A stretch of DNA of 64,000 nucleotides from Vreelandella boliviensis LC1 (GTDB taxonomy: Bacteria; Pseudomonadota; Gammaproteobacteria; Pseudomonadales; Halomonadaceae), in assembly GCF_000236035.1 (NCBI RefSeq), contig NZ_JH393259.1:124001-188000 (forward strand), written 5' to 3'. How positions within the stretch are numbered: the first letter of the stretch is position 1; every line of letters starts with the position of its first letter. A program made the position numbers and the translations under genes. The notes under the pieces were generated by a model. That model did no database searches, was not told the DNA's origin, and saw nothing but the letters and a program-made list of their open reading frames with translations. This document shows, in pieces, positions 1-8,423 of the stretch.

Positions 1-806
1 TACGAGAGGGGTTTGCCTTGGAGCATTTTTGCCGTGGCAACGCTGGGTTCGCTTGCCTGGGAGTCAACGTAGAAGGCTGCCTTCTGGTGCGGGTTTTCGC
101 CATACCGCATATCCTGCTTTTTATCCAGCTGCAGATTAAAGGTGCGTGGGAACGCTTCATCAGCGGCATTGACCTTCCGACCTAGGTAGTCAGCAATCGC
201 ACCGTCGTAGCCAGCAGTGTGCTCAAACGCTTTAACCGCTAAATCAAAGCGTGTGGCGCTACTGACTTGGCCATCTTGGGCAGCCAACTCGCCCAGCACC
301 CGTGCGTAGTCACTGCTATTGACTACGATAGTAGTGTAAGCATGGTTTTTGGCGCAGGCACGAACCATGGTGGGGCCGCCGATATCGATATTCTCGATGG
401 CATCTTCTAACGTGCAGTCGGGCTTGGCGACAGTGGCGGCGAAGGGGTAGAGATTGACCACCACCATGTCGATCGGCGTAATGTCATTTTCAGCCATGAC
501 CGCATCATCCTGGCCGCGACGGGCCAAGATGCCACCGTGAATTTTCGGGTGTAGCGTTTTAACGCGGCCATCCATAATTTCGGGGAAGCCGGTGTGCTCA
601 GACACTTCTTTCACGGCAATGGCATTTTCTTGCAGCAGGCGGAAGGTGCCACCAGTAGAGAGGAGTTCAACGCCGTGTTCAGTTAGGCCGCGGGCAAATT
701 CCACAATACCAGTTTTATCAGAAACGCTCAGAAGGGCGCGGCGGACGGGGGTAGCGTTGCTGTCAGTCAGGGAAGGATTATCAGCCATGAGAGAGTTATC
801 AGCCAT
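1..806 (-). CDS. purH: Bifunctional purine biosynthesis protein PurH, N-terminal part (partial)
   Basis: PurH carries out the last two steps of de novo IMP synthesis: formylation of AICAR and cyclisation of FAICAR. Only the N-terminal ~268 residues are in the window, because the gene runs off the left edge. They cover the MGS-like IMP cyclohydrolase domain and the start of the transformylase domain. The start region reads [20 protein letters not shown] and is followed by [20 protein letters not shown] and the LLSTGGT motif typical of the family. Two in-frame ATGs (806 and 788) encode the repeated MADN; neither has a strong ribosome-binding site, so the start is uncertain by six codons. It lies 48 bases downstream of fis on the same strand and may be read through from the dusB-fis transcript. 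Confidence 0.93.
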   Translation of the reverse strand, partial: MADNSLMADNPSLTDSNATPVRRALLSVSDKTGIVEFARGLTEHGVELLSTGGTFRLLQENAIAVKEVSEHTGFPEIMDGRVKTLHPKIHGGILARRGQDDAVMAENDITPIDMVVVNLYPFAATVAKPDCTLEDAIENIDIGGPTMVRACAKNHAYTTIVVNSSDYARVLGELAAQDGQVSSATRFDLAVKAFEHTAGYDGAIADYLGRKVNAADEAFPRTFNLQLDKKQDMRYGENPHQKAAFYVDSQASEPSVATAKMLQGKPLS

Positions 807-854
807 TAGAGTGCTCGTGTGCAGAGACGAGAATTAAAAACAACAACGCCCAGG

Positions 855-1193
855 TTATGGGGCGTCACCTTCGATAAGTCCGTATAACTTGAGTTTTTTG
901 CGCAGGGTGCCACGGTTTAACCCTAGCGCATCAGCGGCCCGGGTCTGATTGCCGTCGGTGTGTTCCAAGACGCAGGCAAGTAAAGGCGCTTCTACTTCGG
1001 CCATCACCATGGCGTAAAGATCGGTAGCCTGGCTGCCGTCTAAATGCTCAAAGTAGCGACGCATGGCCGTTTCCACTGCCTCCCGAAGCGGCTGTGGCGG
1101 TGAGTTAGCCGCAGGATCAGCCAGCGTGCCCGCTAAGTGGGAGTAGCCCTCGCTGGAGTAGCTGTCGCTAGAGAGAAGATCGCGTTCGGTCAT
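855..1193 (-). CDS. fis: Nucleoid-associated DNA-binding protein Fis
   Basis: Fis is a small dimeric DNA-bending protein that activates stable-RNA promoters and shapes the nucleoid in fast growth. The 112-residue product has the C-terminal helix-turn-helix of the family, with [20 protein letters not shown] near the end; this is the most conserved part of Fis. The start was set at [10 protein letters not shown] (1193) because its ATG overlaps the dusB stop as ATGA, which is the usual dusB-fis coupling. An upstream in-frame extension lies inside dusB and does not resemble Fis. It is slightly longer than the 98-residue E. coli protein, with the extra residues in the N-terminal arm. Confidence 0.95.
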   Translation of the reverse strand: MTERDLLSSDSYSSEGYSHLAGTLADPAANSPPQPLREAVETAMRRYFEHLDGSQATDLYAMVMAEVEAPLLACVLEHTDGNQTRAADALGLNRGTLRKKLKLYGLIEGDAP

Positions 1194-2257
1194 GCAGCAT
1201 AGCTTCCTTTGGCTAGCAAACGCGTGGCGGCGCCGGGGGCCATCGCGTTGTTGATCCAATCAAATTGCGTTTCAGGTGACACTAACGCATTGAACTGCTG
1301 CTTAAGCGCACGCTGTTGAGGCGGCGTAAAGCGTTGGTCATCGCTTAGGTACCAGCCAACATGTTTGCGTGCGATACGAACGCCCATGGTGGTGCCATAA
1401 AACTCATGCAACGCTTCTACGTGTCCGTGAAGCACTTGGTGACGCTCCGTAAGGCTTGGCAACGCCATCCGTTCTCCATGTTGGAGGTAGTAGCTGATCT
1501 GTTGAAAGATCCAAGGGTTGCCTTGAGCGCCACGGCCAACCATCACTGCATCAGCGCCAGTGTAAGCGAGTACCTCGGCAGCTTTTTCCGGGCTTGTTAT
1601 GTCGCCGTTGGCAATCACCGGGATCGAAAGGTGAGATTTGATCTCAGCAATTGTGTCGTACTCTGCCTGTCCAGTATAGCGCTGCTGGCGATGACGGCCA
1701 TGCACGGCGAGTGCTTGAATGCCTGCTGACTCGGCAAGCCGGGCTATGCGCAGGGCATTGTTTGATTCGGCGCACCATCCCGTGCGGATTTTCAGCGTCA
1801 CGGGTATATCAACCGCTGCTACCACCGCATCGAGAATCTCGGCCACCAAGGCTTCATCACGAAGGAGCGCCGACCCTGCCGCTTTGTTACATACTTTTTT
1901 AGCCGGGCAACCCATGTTGATATCAATAATCTGCGCGCCCAGTTCGGCATTTAAGCGCGCAGCCTGGGCGAGCATATCAGCGTCGCCCCCGGCGATTTGC
2001 ACTACACGTGGGTCGGGTTCGCCGCGGTGATCCATGCGCAGCTGCGATTTGCGAGTATGCCACAAACCGGGGTCTGCAGTGACCATTTCACCCACTACCC
2101 AGCCAGCACCAAGCCGCCGACATAGCTGGCGAAAAGGCCTGTCGGTGACGCCGGCCATTGGCGCAAGCATTACCCGATTAGGTAATGCAAATGGGCCAAT
2201 GGCGGCTGATCGATTGGCGTCTGGGCCATTGCTGGCAGGTAGTGTGGTTAACGTCAT
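1190..2257 (-). CDS. dusB: tRNA-dihydrouridine synthase DusB
   Basis: DusB reduces specific uridines in the tRNA D-loop to dihydrouridine using FMN and NADPH. The 355-residue product begins [11 protein letters not shown] and has the TIM-barrel signatures of the family: [19 protein letters not shown] near residue 30, [20 protein letters not shown] with the catalytic Cys, then TLKIRTGW and [14 protein letters not shown]. The start at 2257 was preferred over a 35-codon N-terminal extension that is rich in Arg and Pro and unlike the family. It sits upstream of fis with a 4-base overlap, the conserved arrangement in gammaproteobacteria, where dusB is the leading gene of the fis operon. Confidence 0.95.
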   Translation of the reverse strand: MTLTTLPASNGPDANRSAAIGPFALPNRVMLAPMAGVTDRPFRQLCRRLGAGWVVGEMVTADPGLWHTRKSQLRMDHRGEPDPRVVQIAGGDADMLAQAARLNAELGAQIIDINMGCPAKKVCNKAAGSALLRDEALVAEILDAVVAAVDIPVTLKIRTGWCAESNNALRIARLAESAGIQALAVHGRHRQQRYTGQAEYDTIAEIKSHLSIPVIANGDITSPEKAAEVLAYTGADAVMVGRGAQGNPWIFQQISYYLQHGERMALPSLTERHQVLHGHVEALHEFYGTTMGVRIARKHVGWYLSDDQRFTPPQQRALKQQFNALVSPETQFDWINNAMAPGAATRLLAKGSYAA

Positions 2258-2370
2258 GGCGTCTGGCTTTGTTAGTTCTGAGCTGTGAGTGCAGGGCTGA
2301 CGGCGAGTAGGCGTTTCAAGGGTGCGTATGATACGCCTACTCGGTGGTGGGGTGAAGGCCAATTGCCGCT

Positions 2371-3285
2371 TTAACGCGGACGCAGGCCGCTAAGTCGTAC
2401 CCAACCTTCACGATTCACTGGCTCATCCATGGCGAGGCCTTGTGCCACATAGGCCTCATAAACATCATCGGCCTGGTTTGCCAAAATCCCTGACAGCGCA
2501 ATGCGACCACCAGGCGCCACGTGGCCGGCAATCATTGGCGCTAGTTCAACCAGCGGGCCCGCTAAAATATTGGCGGTCACGATAGGGTAGCCGCCGTCAT
2601 CGCTTAACTGCTCAGGGTAGTAGAGGTTTAAATCCGACTCGGCAATACCGTTTCGCTCGGCGTTGTCTCGGCTGGCCTGCAGCGCCTGCGGGTCAATATC
2701 GGTGGCATCGGCATGCCTAGCGCCCAGCTTGAGTGCGGCGATAGCCAGAATGCCTGAGCCGCAGCCCACATCCAGCACGGTCTTCTGGGCTAAATGGCCA
2801 GCCACAGCCAGTTCGTCCAGCCACTCCAGGCAGAGTGCTGTGGTTGGGTGCGTACCGGTACCAAAGGCGAGTCCCGGGTCGAGAATCAAGTTTACGGCGT
2901 CGGCTTGAGGTGGTTCGTGCCAGCTAGGCACAATCCAGAGACGCTGGCCCATGCGCAGCGGCGTGAAGTCATCCATCCACTCGCGCTCCCAATCCCGATC
3001 AGCTAGCAGCTCATACTCGATGGTTGGGCAGGCCTCACCAGGCATCTGTTCTGACCAAGCGGCCTCAATGCGCTCTAGCATGCTCTCGACGCCCTCCAGG
3101 TCATCGTAAAGGCCGGTGAGGATGGTATCTTCCCATAGCGGGGTTGTGCCGCGCTCGGGCTCAAATACCGGATCATCGTGGGCATCCTGAAGGCCAATGG
3201 CCGTCGCGCCTTCGTCAAGCAAAAGCTCTTCGAGGAACTCTGCCTGTTCGGGGGCGACGTGGGCTTTGAGTTGAAGCCAGGGCAT
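2371..3285 (-). CDS. prmA: Ribosomal protein L11 methyltransferase PrmA
   Basis: PrmA trimethylates ribosomal protein L11 with S-adenosylmethionine. The 304-residue product starts MPWLQLKAHVAPEQ, as family members do, with GGAGAACCTCC just upstream; a start five codons earlier would sit on this ribosome-binding site. The N-terminal substrate-binding domain is followed by the SAM-binding motif VLDVGCGSGILAIAALKLG, and the NILAGPL motif follows. The C-terminus reads EGWVRLSGLRPR. It lies between accC and dusB on the same strand, a neighbourhood often seen in gammaproteobacteria. Confidence 0.95.
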   Translation of the reverse strand: MPWLQLKAHVAPEQAEFLEELLLDEGATAIGLQDAHDDPVFEPERGTTPLWEDTILTGLYDDLEGVESMLERIEAAWSEQMPGEACPTIEYELLADRDWEREWMDDFTPLRMGQRLWIVPSWHEPPQADAVNLILDPGLAFGTGTHPTTALCLEWLDELAVAGHLAQKTVLDVGCGSGILAIAALKLGARHADATDIDPQALQASRDNAERNGIAESDLNLYYPEQLSDDGGYPIVTANILAGPLVELAPMIAGHVAPGGRIALSGILANQADDVYEAYVAQGLAMDEPVNREGWVRLSGLRPR

Positions 3286-3334
3286 GGAGGTTCTCCGCAA
3301 GGCGAATTAAAGGCATATACAGTAAAAACAAGGA

Positions 3335-3356
3335 CGGGGTGGACATGGCCACCCCG
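3335..3356 (-). terminator. Hairpin between accC and prmA (possible terminator or attenuator)
   Basis: The arms CGGGGTGG (3335-3342) and CCACCCCG (3349-3356) form a perfect 8-bp GC-rich stem with a 6-base loop. Read on the minus strand, it follows the accC stop and is followed by a T-rich stretch that begins a few bases late (TCCTTGTTTTT). It may partly terminate the accBC transcript before prmA. The interrupted T-run lowers confidence. Confidence 0.4.
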
Positions 3357-3398
3357 CTGGGCATCACACAGTGCGCTGGAAAGCGCTTAGCTGCTGTA

Positions 3399-4739
3399 TT
3401 AGTTGCTGAGTTTCTTTTCCAGGTAGTGAATGTTGACACCGCCTTGACGGAAGTAACTGTCGCGAACCAAATCTTTTTGCAGGTCGATGTTGGTTTTAAT
3501 GCCTTCTACCAAGAGCTCGTCAAGTGCATTACGCATCCGCGTCAGGGCTATTTCACGATCGGCGCCCCAGGTGATCAGTTTGCCGATCAAGGAGTCATAG
3601 TGTGGCGGCACGGTGTAGCCGGTATAGAGGTGAGAATCCATACGAACGCCCAAACCACCCGGTGCGTGAAACAGTGTTACCTTGCCGGGCGAAGGCATAA
3701 AGGTGCGCGAGTCTTCGGCGTTAATCCGGCACTCAAAAGAGTGGCCATTGAGTTGCACATCTTCCTGGCGAATCGACAGCGGCAGACCCGAGGCAATACG
3801 TAGCTGCTCTTTGACGATATCCACGCCGGTGACCATTTCGGTGACGGGGTGCTCAACCTGAACGCGGGTATTCATCTCGATGAAGAAGTATTCGCCGTCT
3901 TCATACAAGAACTCAAAGGTACCTGCGCCACGGTAGTTGATCTTGATGCACGCCTGGCGGCACGCTTCAAGTACCTGGGCGCGGGCGTCTGGATCAAGGC
4001 CTGGCGCCGGGGCTTCTTCAAGAACTTTTTGGTGACGCCGTTGCAGTGAGCAATCGCGGTCATAAAGATGAATCGCGTTACCCTGGCCGTCGGCGAGCAC
4101 CTGTACTTCGACGTGGCGCGGCTTCTCAAGGAATTTTTCCATGTAGACCGTGCCGTCGCCGAAGGCGGCGTGGGCTTCAGTACGGGTAACGGTAATCGCC
4201 GAAAGCAGATGGCCTTCAGTGTGCACCACGCGCATACCGCGACCACCGCCGCCAGAAGCCGCTTTGATGATGACCGGGTAACCAATGCGTCGCGCTGTGG
4301 CGAGATTAGTTGCGTCATCGTCACCCAAGGGGCCATCTGAGCCGGGTACCGTGGGAACGCCCGCTTCCTTCATCGACTGGATGGCGCTGACTTTGTCGCC
4401 CATAAGGCGAATCGTCTCGGCGCGGGGGCCAATAAAGGTAAAACCTGAGCGCTCAACCTGTTCGGCAAAGTTGGCATTTTCAGACAAAAAGCCATAGCCA
4501 GGGTGAATAGCGGTCGAGTCAGTGACTTCGGCCGCACTGATCAGGGCCGGAATATTTAAATAAGACTGTGCTGACGAAGCCGGGCCAATACACACGGCTT
4601 CATCCGCCAGACGAACGTGCATGAGTTCACGATCAGCTTTGGAGTGTACCGCTACGGTTTTGATGCCCAGTTCTTTACAGGCCCGAAGGATACGGAGGGC
4701 AATCTCGCCGCGGTTGGCGATAAGTACCTTGTCCAGCAT
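3399..4739 (-). CDS. accC: Acetyl-CoA carboxylase, biotin carboxylase subunit AccC
   Basis: AccC carboxylates the biotin of AccB with ATP and bicarbonate, the first half of the acetyl-CoA carboxylase reaction that starts fatty acid synthesis. The 446-residue product starts [20 protein letters not shown], the usual AccC N-terminus. The ATP-grasp domain has the glycine-rich loop [12 protein letters not shown], the [20 protein letters not shown] segment and [20 protein letters not shown] with the catalytic Glu/Asn/Arg cluster. The C-terminal biotin carboxylase domain contains [11 protein letters not shown]. The start at 4739 was chosen by family fit; an ATG four codons earlier is less typical. 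It follows accB after 31 bases in one operon. Confidence 0.97.
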   Translation of the reverse strand: MLDKVLIANRGEIALRILRACKELGIKTVAVHSKADRELMHVRLADEAVCIGPASSAQSYLNIPALISAAEVTDSTAIHPGYGFLSENANFAEQVERSGFTFIGPRAETIRLMGDKVSAIQSMKEAGVPTVPGSDGPLGDDDATNLATARRIGYPVIIKAASGGGGRGMRVVHTEGHLLSAITVTRTEAHAAFGDGTVYMEKFLEKPRHVEVQVLADGQGNAIHLYDRDCSLQRRHQKVLEEAPAPGLDPDARAQVLEACRQACIKINYRGAGTFEFLYEDGEYFFIEMNTRVQVEHPVTEMVTGVDIVKEQLRIASGLPLSIRQEDVQLNGHSFECRINAEDSRTFMPSPGKVTLFHAPGGLGVRMDSHLYTGYTVPPHYDSLIGKLITWGADREIALTRMRNALDELLVEGIKTNIDLQKDLVRDSYFRQGGVNIHYLEKKLSN

Positions 4740-4770
4740 GGGAGAGTCCACCCGTGTTGAAAATGAAAGA

Positions 4771-5238
4771 TTAAGCGATAACGATCATGGGTTGATCGAA
4801 TTCTACGGGCTCGCCATCTTCCACCAGGATGGCTTCCACTACACCGTCGCGGTCAGCTTCAATCTGGTTCATCATTTTCATGGCTTCAATGATGCATATG
4901 GTGTCGCCCTGCTTAACGCTATCGCCGACTTCCACAAATGATTTGGCGCCCGGCGCTGGGCTGCGGTAGAAGGTGCCTACCATGGGGGAGTTGACTGCTT
5001 CGCCACGGTAGCTTGCGCCCTGGGGCTCTGCTTCAGCAGCAGGTGCTGAAGCCGGAGCGGGTGCTGCTGGTGCATAGCCAGGATGCTGCGCATATTGCGG
5101 CATCGGCTGTGGCTGCCAAGAGGCACCATTAGGGTGACGGCTGATACGTACTGACTCTTCGCCTTCCTGAATTTCAATCTCGCTAATATTGGACTCTTCG
5201 AGCAGCTCAATCAGTTTCTTAACTTTGCGGATATCCAT
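4771..5238 (-). CDS. accB: Acetyl-CoA carboxylase, biotin carboxyl carrier protein AccB
   Basis: AccB carries the biotin that shuttles carboxyl groups between the biotin carboxylase and carboxyltransferase sites. The 155-residue product begins [21 protein letters not shown] Pro/Ala-rich linker (about residues 40-75) connects to the C-terminal biotinyl domain, where the biotin acceptor is Lys121 in the [12 protein letters not shown] motif. The domain ends with [16 protein letters not shown]. It is the first gene of accBC. The aroQ gene that precedes accB in many gammaproteobacteria is missing here. Confidence 0.97.
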   Translation of the reverse strand: MDIRKVKKLIELLEESNISEIEIQEGEESVRISRHPNGASWQPQPMPQYAQHPGYAPAAPAPASAPAAEAEPQGASYRGEAVNSPMVGTFYRSPAPGAKSFVEVGDSVKQGDTICIIEAMKMMNQIEADRDGVVEAILVEDGEPVEFDQPMIVIA

Positions 5239-5572
5239 GGCATAGCCCTATCAATGTCATAAAAGGTAGTCACAAAGCGCTCGAGCAAAAGTGCAGGGAG
5301 CTCTTCATGGCGCGGACGTTGCGCAGTAAACCAAATTTAAAAATGAAGAGAACGCTGCATGTTAGCGAACGTTACCCCGTTCTCACCGTTAAAAAAGCAA
5401 GTTTTTAGCTAATATGGGAGCGGAGTTTGCCGAAAAAGTGCCCGGATGTCCAGCAACAGCCTAAGCTAGCGTCTAAACCAGTATGTAGTGAAGAATTAAA
5501 CAACTGTTTGACGATGTTCGCGTCAGAAAGCGGCTCAAGAGCTTCAATGTATAGACAGCATACGGTTGGGGC
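5239..5572. other. Intergenic region upstream of accB
   Basis: These 334 bases between dsbD and accB hold no convincing coding region. The segment near 5320-5420 is A/T-rich and would lie in the accB upstream region on the minus strand; no promoter with two good boxes could be identified. A long accB leader would fit the regulated accB leader known in E. coli, but that is inference. It is too short to hold aroQ, which commonly occupies this slot in relatives. Confidence 0.5.
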
Positions 5573-7432
5573 TTAGCTATTCGTTAGCCACTTGCTGACT
5601 GATTCAAGATGTTTATGCAACTGGTCGGCGGTTACCTCGCCTTGAATGCGGGCATCACGAATCTCCTCACCCTGGCTGAAAAACAGCAGGCTGGGTGGGC
5701 CGAAGAGGTTAAATTGATTCAGTAACTCACGACTTTTGGGGTCAGTGTGTGTGACATCGGCGGCGATCAAGGTGTAATCGCGAAGCGCCGCGGAAACTCG
5801 CGGGTCAGGGTAAACATCCCGCTCCAGCAGCTTACATGAAATACACCAGTCGGCGGTAAAGTGGACAAAAACTGGCTGGTTGGCGCCTTCAGCTTGGGCG
5901 ATAGTCGTTTCAAGCTCGGTTAAGCTGTTTACCTCGATGAAGTCGAGTTTTTCTGCTTGAGGCTCGCCGGAAATGCTGGCGGTTGCGGCAAGCGGGCGCA
6001 GGGGGTTGCTACCGCCTTGAGCGGCACCAATTACCAGCACTATCCCCCAAGCTAGCAGCAGCAGCCCCAGCGTTTGGCGCGCCCGCGGCCAACCCTGTGG
6101 CTGATTGAAGTTGAGCGCCCCAAGCGCCAGCGCCGCGCCGATGGCGAGGGCTGCCCACAACAGCAGCGCAATAGGCGCTGCCACTAAACGCTCGATCATC
6201 CAAATTGCTACGCCTAGCAGCAACAGGCCAAAGGCAATCTTTACCCCATTCATCCAGGCGCCCGAGCGGGGCAGCAGCGTGGCGCCAAAGGTACCGACCA
6301 AAAGAAGCGGCACGCCCATGCCCATTCCCAGAGCAAACAGCACCGCGCCACCCATCGCTGCATCACCTGTTGACGAGATAAACACCAGCGCGCCAGCCAA
6401 GGGCGCCGTTACACAGGGAGACACCACCAATACCGAGAGGGCGCCAGCCAGAGCCAGCCCTGCCGGGCCACTGCGCTGAGCGCGGGCCTGCCAAGTATCA
6501 ACACGGTTGGCCAAACGGGGCGACAGGTTAAGATTAAATGCCCCAAACATGGCCAGTGCAAAGAGCGTGAAGAGCACTGCAAAGATAATTAATACCGGTG
6601 CTGATTGCAGGCGCGCCTGAAGATTAAGACCTGCGCCAAACAACCCCATCAAGACCCCGACCAGTGCGTAGGTCAGCGCCATGCCGAGTACATAGCTTAA
6701 GGAAAGTGCAAAGGCGCGGGGGCGCGTGGGGTTCTGGCCTACCACAATCGATGACAAAATCGGAATCATCGGCAGCACGCATGGGGTAAAGGTAAGCCCC
6801 AAACCGGCAATGAAAAACAGTCCTAGCGCTAGCGGTAAGCTAGCATCGCTAATCAAAGCGCTAAAGCGGCTGTCTTCGCTTTGAGGCCCCGAGAAGTCAC
6901 TCTGTGAGGTGGTGGTAGCGGTTTCACTAGTGGCGCTATCACCTTCTTGCCAGTTTGCAAATTGATTGGGCGGCTCAGTTTCACTGGCCTGTAGCTCCGT
7001 GCGTTCCGGTGGGTAGCATAACCCCGCATCTGCGCAGCCTTGAAACGTCAGCTCAACATTTAAGGGGCCAGAGTAGGAGGCATCCAGTGGAACTTCAAAC
7101 ACTAACTGGTCGCGGAACACATACACATCGCCCATAAACTCATCGTTGGTAAAGATACCTTGGGGGATGATGGGGTCGCCTAGGCTGACATTCTCAGTTT
7201 GGCTGGCTAGCGCAAACTGGTGGCGATATAAATAGTACTCATCTGCGATATCGATGCCGATATAGAGCGTATCGCCATCATGCCAAGCGGTCGGCTGAAA
7301 GGCTTCCATAACAGGTAAAAATTCGTCTTGGTTGCTAGACGATGAAAACCATTGGGCGTTTGCACTTAGCGGTAGCAAGCCGAGAAAAAAAATCAACAAT
7401 GTAAACAGGCTTAGGCGTTTAATAGATAACAC
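5573..7432 (-). CDS. dsbD: Thiol:disulfide interchange protein DsbD
   Basis: DsbD passes electrons from cytoplasmic thioredoxin across the inner membrane to periplasmic partners such as DsbC and the cytochrome c maturation proteins. The 619-residue product has a signal peptide ending in SANAQ near residue 27. It then has an alpha domain with the pair in CADAGLC (Cys133/Cys139), and an eight-helix membrane domain with its two redox Cys in FTPCVLPMIPIL and VVSPCVTAPL. The C-terminal thioredoxin-like gamma domain carries FTADWCISCKLL (Cys530/Cys533). All six active cysteines are present. Length and domain order match the family. It stands alone between accB and ppa. Confidence 0.96.
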   Translation of the reverse strand: MLSIKRLSLFTLLIFFLGLLPLSANAQWFSSSSNQDEFLPVMEAFQPTAWHDGDTLYIGIDIADEYYLYRHQFALASQTENVSLGDPIIPQGIFTNDEFMGDVYVFRDQLVFEVPLDASYSGPLNVELTFQGCADAGLCYPPERTELQASETEPPNQFANWQEGDSATSETATTTSQSDFSGPQSEDSRFSALISDASLPLALGLFFIAGLGLTFTPCVLPMIPILSSIVVGQNPTRPRAFALSLSYVLGMALTYALVGVLMGLFGAGLNLQARLQSAPVLIIFAVLFTLFALAMFGAFNLNLSPRLANRVDTWQARAQRSGPAGLALAGALSVLVVSPCVTAPLAGALVFISSTGDAAMGGAVLFALGMGMGVPLLLVGTFGATLLPRSGAWMNGVKIAFGLLLLGVAIWMIERLVAAPIALLLWAALAIGAALALGALNFNQPQGWPRARQTLGLLLLAWGIVLVIGAAQGGSNPLRPLAATASISGEPQAEKLDFIEVNSLTELETTIAQAEGANQPVFVHFTADWCISCKLLERDVYPDPRVSAALRDYTLIAADVTHTDPKSRELLNQFNLFGPPSLLFFSQGEEIRDARIQGEVTADQLHKHLESVSKWLTNS

Positions 7433-7555
7433 GGTGCGTCCTTAATCAATGGCATCGCAATGAAAGGCGAATAGCATACCGCAACCTTAAGCCCCTGGCG
7501 CATACGCTGCGGTGACGTGACGCGGTTCCTAACAGTGCCTTAATCCTGCGCATAT

Positions 7556-7578
7556 AAAAAGACCGCCCGAAGGCGGTC
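7556..7578 (-). terminator. Rho-independent terminator of ppa
   Basis: A 7-bp stem, GACCGCC (7561-7567) with GGCGGTC (7572-7578), closes a CGAA/TTCG tetraloop. On the minus strand it is followed by TTTTTATATG (the A-run at 7556-7560 on the plus strand). It lies 44 bases past the ppa stop. Confidence 0.85.
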
Positions 7579-7621
7579 TCTTATTCCATTGACGGCGGAA
7601 AGTTACGCCGCAACGCTACTG

Positions 7622-8152
7622 TTACGCTTTCTGATAGGCGATAACGGACTTCTCAATCGCCTTGCGTGCAGCGTCAGCACCTTCCCAGGACTCTACTTTT
7701 ACCCATTTGCCTTTTTCGAGATCCTTGTAGTTCTCGAAGAAGTGGGCAATTTGCTGGCGCAGTAGTTCAGGCAGGTCGGTCACTTCATGGACATCGTCAT
7801 ACAGCGAGCTTAGCTTGGCGTGGGGCACGCAGATCAATTTGGCATCTTCACCCGCTTCGTCGGTCATGTTCAGAATGCCCACCGGGCGTGCGCGAACAAT
7901 GCTGCCAGGTTGAACCGGGTGCGGGGTAACCACCAAGGCGTCCAGCGCATCGCCATCGTCGGCTAGGGTATGCGGGATAAAACCGTAGTTGGCGGGATAG
8001 AACATGGGGGTGGCCATAAAGCGGTCTACGAGTAGCGCGCCCATGTCTTTATCAATTTCGTATTTGATCGGATCGTGATTGGCTGGAATTTCGATCACCA
8101 CGTAAACGTCGTTGGGGAGATCCTTTCCAGCAGGGATATTATCGAAGTTCAT
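7622..8152 (-). CDS. ppa: Inorganic pyrophosphatase
   Basis: This family I soluble pyrophosphatase hydrolyses PPi to phosphate and pulls biosynthetic reactions forward. The 176-residue product matches the E. coli length and begins [20 protein letters not shown]. The metal-binding signature is visible as [11 protein letters not shown], preceded by the substrate-binding [16 protein letters not shown] and [17 protein letters not shown]. The C-terminal SYQ-like end reads SVIAYQKA. It has its own predicted promoter (8232-8261) and terminator (7556-7578), so it is probably monocistronic. A PPi-dependent phosphofructokinase, which competes for the same PPi pool, is encoded about 2 kb away. Confidence 0.97.
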   Translation of the reverse strand: MNFDNIPAGKDLPNDVYVVIEIPANHDPIKYEIDKDMGALLVDRFMATPMFYPANYGFIPHTLADDGDALDALVVTPHPVQPGSIVRARPVGILNMTDEAGEDAKLICVPHAKLSSLYDDVHEVTDLPELLRQQIAHFFENYKDLEKGKWVKVESWEGADAARKAIEKSVIAYQKA

Positions 8153-8231
8153 CGTTGATTCCTTGGTAGTGCTGTGGCTAGTAGAGTCGTGCAGTGGTTA
8201 GGCAATCGTTTCAAGTCGTTTATGGCGAAGA

Positions 8232-8261
8232 ATTATACGAACATGGCTGCCCGATTACCAA
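8232..8261 (-). promoter_or_regulatory. Candidate sigma-70 promoter for ppa
   Basis: On the minus strand TTGGTA (4/6 of the -35 consensus), an 18-base spacer and a perfect TATAAT lie 80 bases upstream of the ppa ATG. Nothing else in the divergent ppa/kinase-like gene spacer (8153-8423) looks better for ppa. Confidence 0.55.
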
Positions 8262-8423
8262 TGCGACATAGGTTGGCCGCAAGCCATAACTTATGCGGCC
8301 TTAAAACAGACGAATACGATAGAGACGTTTGGCGGGCATCGTTTCTGCTTTGCTGCGTGTATCATAGGCAGCGTTTATTGACAGTGATGTCCCTCGATTG
8401 AGTCGGCTGCCTAGGAGGATGAC

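Noticed and set aside
3339..3803. Plus-strand open frame of 154 codons opposite accC, and similar long antisense frames across the window
   Set aside because: They follow the codon-phase shadow of well-identified genes and show no domain or ribosome-binding site.
8275..8300. GGCCGCA / TGCGGCC hairpin upstream of the kinase-like gene
   Set aside because: The stem is short with a 12-base loop and no T-run; it lies in a divergent promoter region where a terminator is not expected.
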